A stretch of DNA of 8,057 nt. Origin: an uncultured Treponema sp. (GTDB lineage: Bacteria; Spirochaetota; Spirochaetia; Treponematales; Treponemataceae). Positions 6,565 to 8,057 of this stretch are shown piece after piece. The stretch is from assembly GCA_937893155.1 (NCBI GenBank), contig CALBGU010000105.1, forward strand, positions 1-8,057. The letters run 5' to 3'. The notes under the pieces are model-generated. The model was not told where the DNA came from, ran no database searches, and was given only the letters and a program-made list of their open reading frames with translations. The translations under genes were made by a program, and so were the position numbers. Position 1 is the first letter of the stretch. Each line of letters starts with the position of its first letter.

Positions 6565-7563
6565 ATGAAGAAAAGTGTGTTTCAAATCTGCATTGCGACA
6601 ATCGCGCTTGCAGTGCTTGCAATTACAGGGGGGGGCTGCTCTTTAGACCTGAGTGACGAAGACGAGAGAGCAACGGTAGAACTTGATTCAAAAGATTATA
6701 AAGATTTTGGTACTAAAGTTTCTGGAGCTTGGTCAAGCGACGGAACAGAAGCAGAAAATTCTATTGCACCTTTTACAACTGTGTCAAAATCTACAGGACT
6801 TACATTGGCTTTTCATATCAACGAAGCTCTCTCCGACAGCGACCAGTACATTCTTTTCAAGAGCAATGATTCAGATGGCTTAGGAATGACTGATGGCTAT
6901 TTTTCGCCATGGGCGAATAGCTTTACAAATGGAGGAACAGGCGTAAATGATGAAGATTTAGGTGAAGTCGGTATTATCAAGAAATCAGCTGTTGCAAATG
7001 CTTTTTATACCATTGTTCTAAAGTCTTCAGGTGATGTCCATTTTTATATTAACGGCGAAGAAATTGGAAGTGGTTGGGAAGCAACAAAAACAAAAGACTT
7101 TGTGGAGAATTTCATCACAAAAGCAACGTCTGTAGGACTTATTCTTTGTCAACAAGGAACTGGAGAAACTGTATACACAATGGATAGTTTCTTGTATTCA
7201 AGTGAAATGGAATCTACAACTGTAAAACAGTTGTATTCAAAATGGAGTTCGTACTATAAGAAAAATAGTGCTACAGAAGTTAGTGCTGAAAAAACACTGA
7301 AATCAATAGCTATTGCTGGATATACAACAGAATTGTACCAAAACTCTGAATTTACCTATGGAGGAACAGTTACTGCAACATTCACAGATAATTCTACTGC
7401 GGATGTTACTGCAAGTGCAACATTTAGCGGATACGATATGAAAACCCTCGGTACGCAAACTGTTACGGTGAGCTATAAACATGGCGAAGTAACAAAGACT
7501 TCTACTTATACGATTACAGTTACAGTGAATAATTCTGCAGAAAAGAAAGAATTAAACGAATAG
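6565..7563 (+). CDS. Surface lipoprotein with LamG-like and bacterial Ig-like domains
   Basis: 332 aa. The N-terminus is a lipoprotein signal peptide: MKKS, hydrophobic stretch to about residue 20, then TGGGC with the lipidated Cys25. The lipobox is relaxed (GGG before Cys rather than L-x-x), as is common in spirochaetes. Residues about 45-225 look like a concanavalin/LamG beta-sandwich (FHINEALSDSDQYILF, VHFYINGEEIG). Residues about 245-321 are a bacterial Ig-like domain of the Big_3 type (FTDNSTADVTASATFSGY, ending TITVTV). A short charged tail ends the protein. Probably membrane-anchored and facing outward, perhaps binding carbohydrate or host surface; ligand unknown. The stretch before Cys25 is encoded by eight G in a row, so expression may be phase-variable. 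It has its own promoter and lies after the Rpn terminator. Composition falls sharply into a different style right after its stop. Confidence 0.85.
   Translation: MKKSVFQICIATIALAVLAITGGGCSLDLSDEDERATVELDSKDYKDFGTKVSGAWSSDGTEAENSIAPFTTVSKSTGLTLAFHINEALSDSDQYILFKSNDSDGLGMTDGYFSPWANSFTNGGTGVNDEDLGEVGIIKKSAVANAFYTIVLKSSGDVHFYINGEEIGSGWEATKTKDFVENFITKATSVGLILCQQGTGETVYTMDSFLYSSEMESTTVKQLYSKWSSYYKKNSATEVSAEKTLKSIAIAGYTTELYQNSEFTYGGTVTATFTDNSTADVTASATFSGYDMKTLGTQTVTVSYKHGEVTKTSTYTITVTVNNSAEKKELNE
6628..6635 (+). repeat. Eight-G homopolymer in the lipoprotein signal peptide
   Basis: Eight consecutive G encode the glycines before Cys25. Eight keeps the gene in frame. Seven would hit TAG at 6644-6646 and nine would hit TGA at 6654-6656, so any single-base slip ends translation within ten codons. 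Poly-G tracts of similar length switch genes in Treponema pallidum. Confidence 0.9.
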
Positions 7564-7568
7564 GAATT

Positions 7569-7832
7569 ATGAAGGTAAAGACAGAAAGCATGAAGCTCGT
7601 ATGCGATTGTTGCGGCGAGATTTTTGAGACAGACGAAGGCTATGTCTGCTATGCCGACGACCCCGACGGCCATCTGATATGGTCGGAAGCCTGTGTAAGC
7701 GACTGGCAGGAATTAGGCGACCGCCACTATTGCGGCAATTGTTGGGAACTGGACGATGATGGCAACATTGTGACCGTGGATGGTCGTAAGTTCACCGATG
7801 ACGGTGAGGAATTAAGGAGTGATGAACTATGA
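7569..7832 (+). CDS. Small zinc-ribbon-like hypothetical protein, Bacteroidales-like
   Basis: 87 aa, acidic, function unknown. It carries two CxxC pairs that could hold a zinc ion: C12-x-x-C15 near the N-terminus and C55-x-x-C58 in HYCGNCW, plus single cysteines at 14, 27 and 42. The start could be ATG 7569, with a poorly spaced AGGA overlapping the preceding stop, or ATG 7590 (MKLVCDCC), which begins right at the zinc motif. It overlaps the next gene by four bases (ATGA), so the two are probably one operon. Its style resembles small uncharacterised proteins of Bacteroides/Prevotella mobile elements; this is recalled resemblance, not a search result. Composition is higher in GC than the lipoprotein gene, and it may not belong to the same genome. 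Confidence 0.6.
   Translation: MKVKTESMKLVCDCCGEIFETDEGYVCYADDPDGHLIWSEACVSDWQELGDRHYCGNCWELDDDGNIVTVDGRKFTDDGEELRSDEL
7814..7819 (+). promoter_or_regulatory. Ribosome binding site of the last gene
   Basis: AAGGAG lies 9 nt before ATG 7829, inside the 3' end of the preceding gene. It supports translation of the overlapping downstream frame. Confidence 0.7.
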
Positions 7833-8029
7833 CAGAAGATGAACTGAAACGGATTCCGTTCCACTTCGTCGGCCACATGGCGATGGAGAAGGAACACACG
7901 CTGACGTATGCCAGCGAGGACGGACGGCTGGGCATCTGCGACCACGTGCCACGCGACGAGTGCGGCATGGTGAAGAAGGGCGGTCGCCCCTACCGCCACT
8001 ACAGGATTGACGACAAGGTGTACAAGACC
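7829..8029 (+). CDS. Hypothetical protein, 3' end missing (contig end)
   Basis: Only the first 67 residues are real sequence (MTEDELKRIPFHFVGH to DDKVYKT). The frame stays open into the adapter, where it would read RSEEHTSEL, a well-known artefact peptide of Illumina adapter read-through; those residues must be dropped. The visible part is polar with two cysteines (C37, C45), no signal peptide and no membrane segment. No family is recognised. It starts inside the stop codon of the zinc-ribbon-like gene with a good Shine-Dalgarno, so the two are likely co-translated. GC is about 60-68% per line here, the highest in the window. Confidence 0.55.
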
Positions 8030-8057
8030 AGATCGGAAGAGCACACGTCTGAACTCC
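8030..8057. other. Illumina TruSeq adapter sequence (artefact)
   Basis: The last 28 bases begin AGATCGGAAGAGC and continue with the bases of the Illumina TruSeq read-1 3' adapter without a mismatch that I can see. They are leftover sequencing adapter, not genomic DNA, and mark the true end of the assembled insert at 8029. Confidence 0.98.

Noticed and set aside
7727..8044. 105-aa minus-strand frame
   Set aside because: Its start lies in the Illumina adapter and the rest is antisense to the two small genes.

Overview
The window looks like a contig end from a gut- or rumen-type Treponema (spirochaete) genome or metagenome bin. This rests on protein style and composition, not on a marker gene: an Rpn/PD-(D/E)XK protein with GI-x-x repeats, a lipoprotein with a relaxed lipobox carrying LamG-like and bacterial Ig-like domains, AT-rich intergenic DNA with TTGACA promoters, and a secreted hemicellulase. 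Base composition is patchy. Hand-counted 60-base lines give about 28-35% GC in the first gene and the lipoprotein gene, up to about 57% in the middle of the arabinofuranosidase gene, and 60-68% in the last 200 bases before the end.

Layout. (1) 61-2463 (+): a cytoplasmic TPR-CHAT caspase-like protease, probably missing its 5' part. (2) 2463-2497: a perfect 12-bp hairpin between convergent genes. (3) 2514-5051 (-): a secreted GH51 alpha-L-arabinofuranosidase with a CBM-like N-terminal module and a LamG-like insertion, behind a good promoter and a strong ribosome binding site. (4) 5248-6303 (+), divergent from GH51: an Rpn-family nuclease whose C-terminal third has its own near-perfect Shine-Dalgarno and ATG (5935) and contains a 12-bp in-frame minisatellite, followed by a strong terminator. 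(5) 6565-7563 (+): a surface lipoprotein with an 8-G tract just before the lipidated cysteine and an upstream region rich in inverted and direct repeats. (6) 7569-8029 (+): two overlapping small genes of different composition, Bacteroidales-like, possibly from another genome. (7) 8030-8057: Illumina TruSeq adapter, not biological DNA.

How the parts relate. The genes do not form one pathway. The arabinofuranosidase points to plant-polysaccharide degradation. The Rpn gene is best read as a gene-within-a-gene toxin/antitoxin (RpnL/RpnS) of the kind described for phage defence in E. coli; the internal translation start and variable-repeat tract seen here match that model closely. The CHAT protease belongs to a class that includes defence effectors, but nothing in the sequence ties it to the Rpn gene. 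The lipoprotein may be phase-variable. Everything right of about 7564 should be treated as suspect until the assembly is checked.
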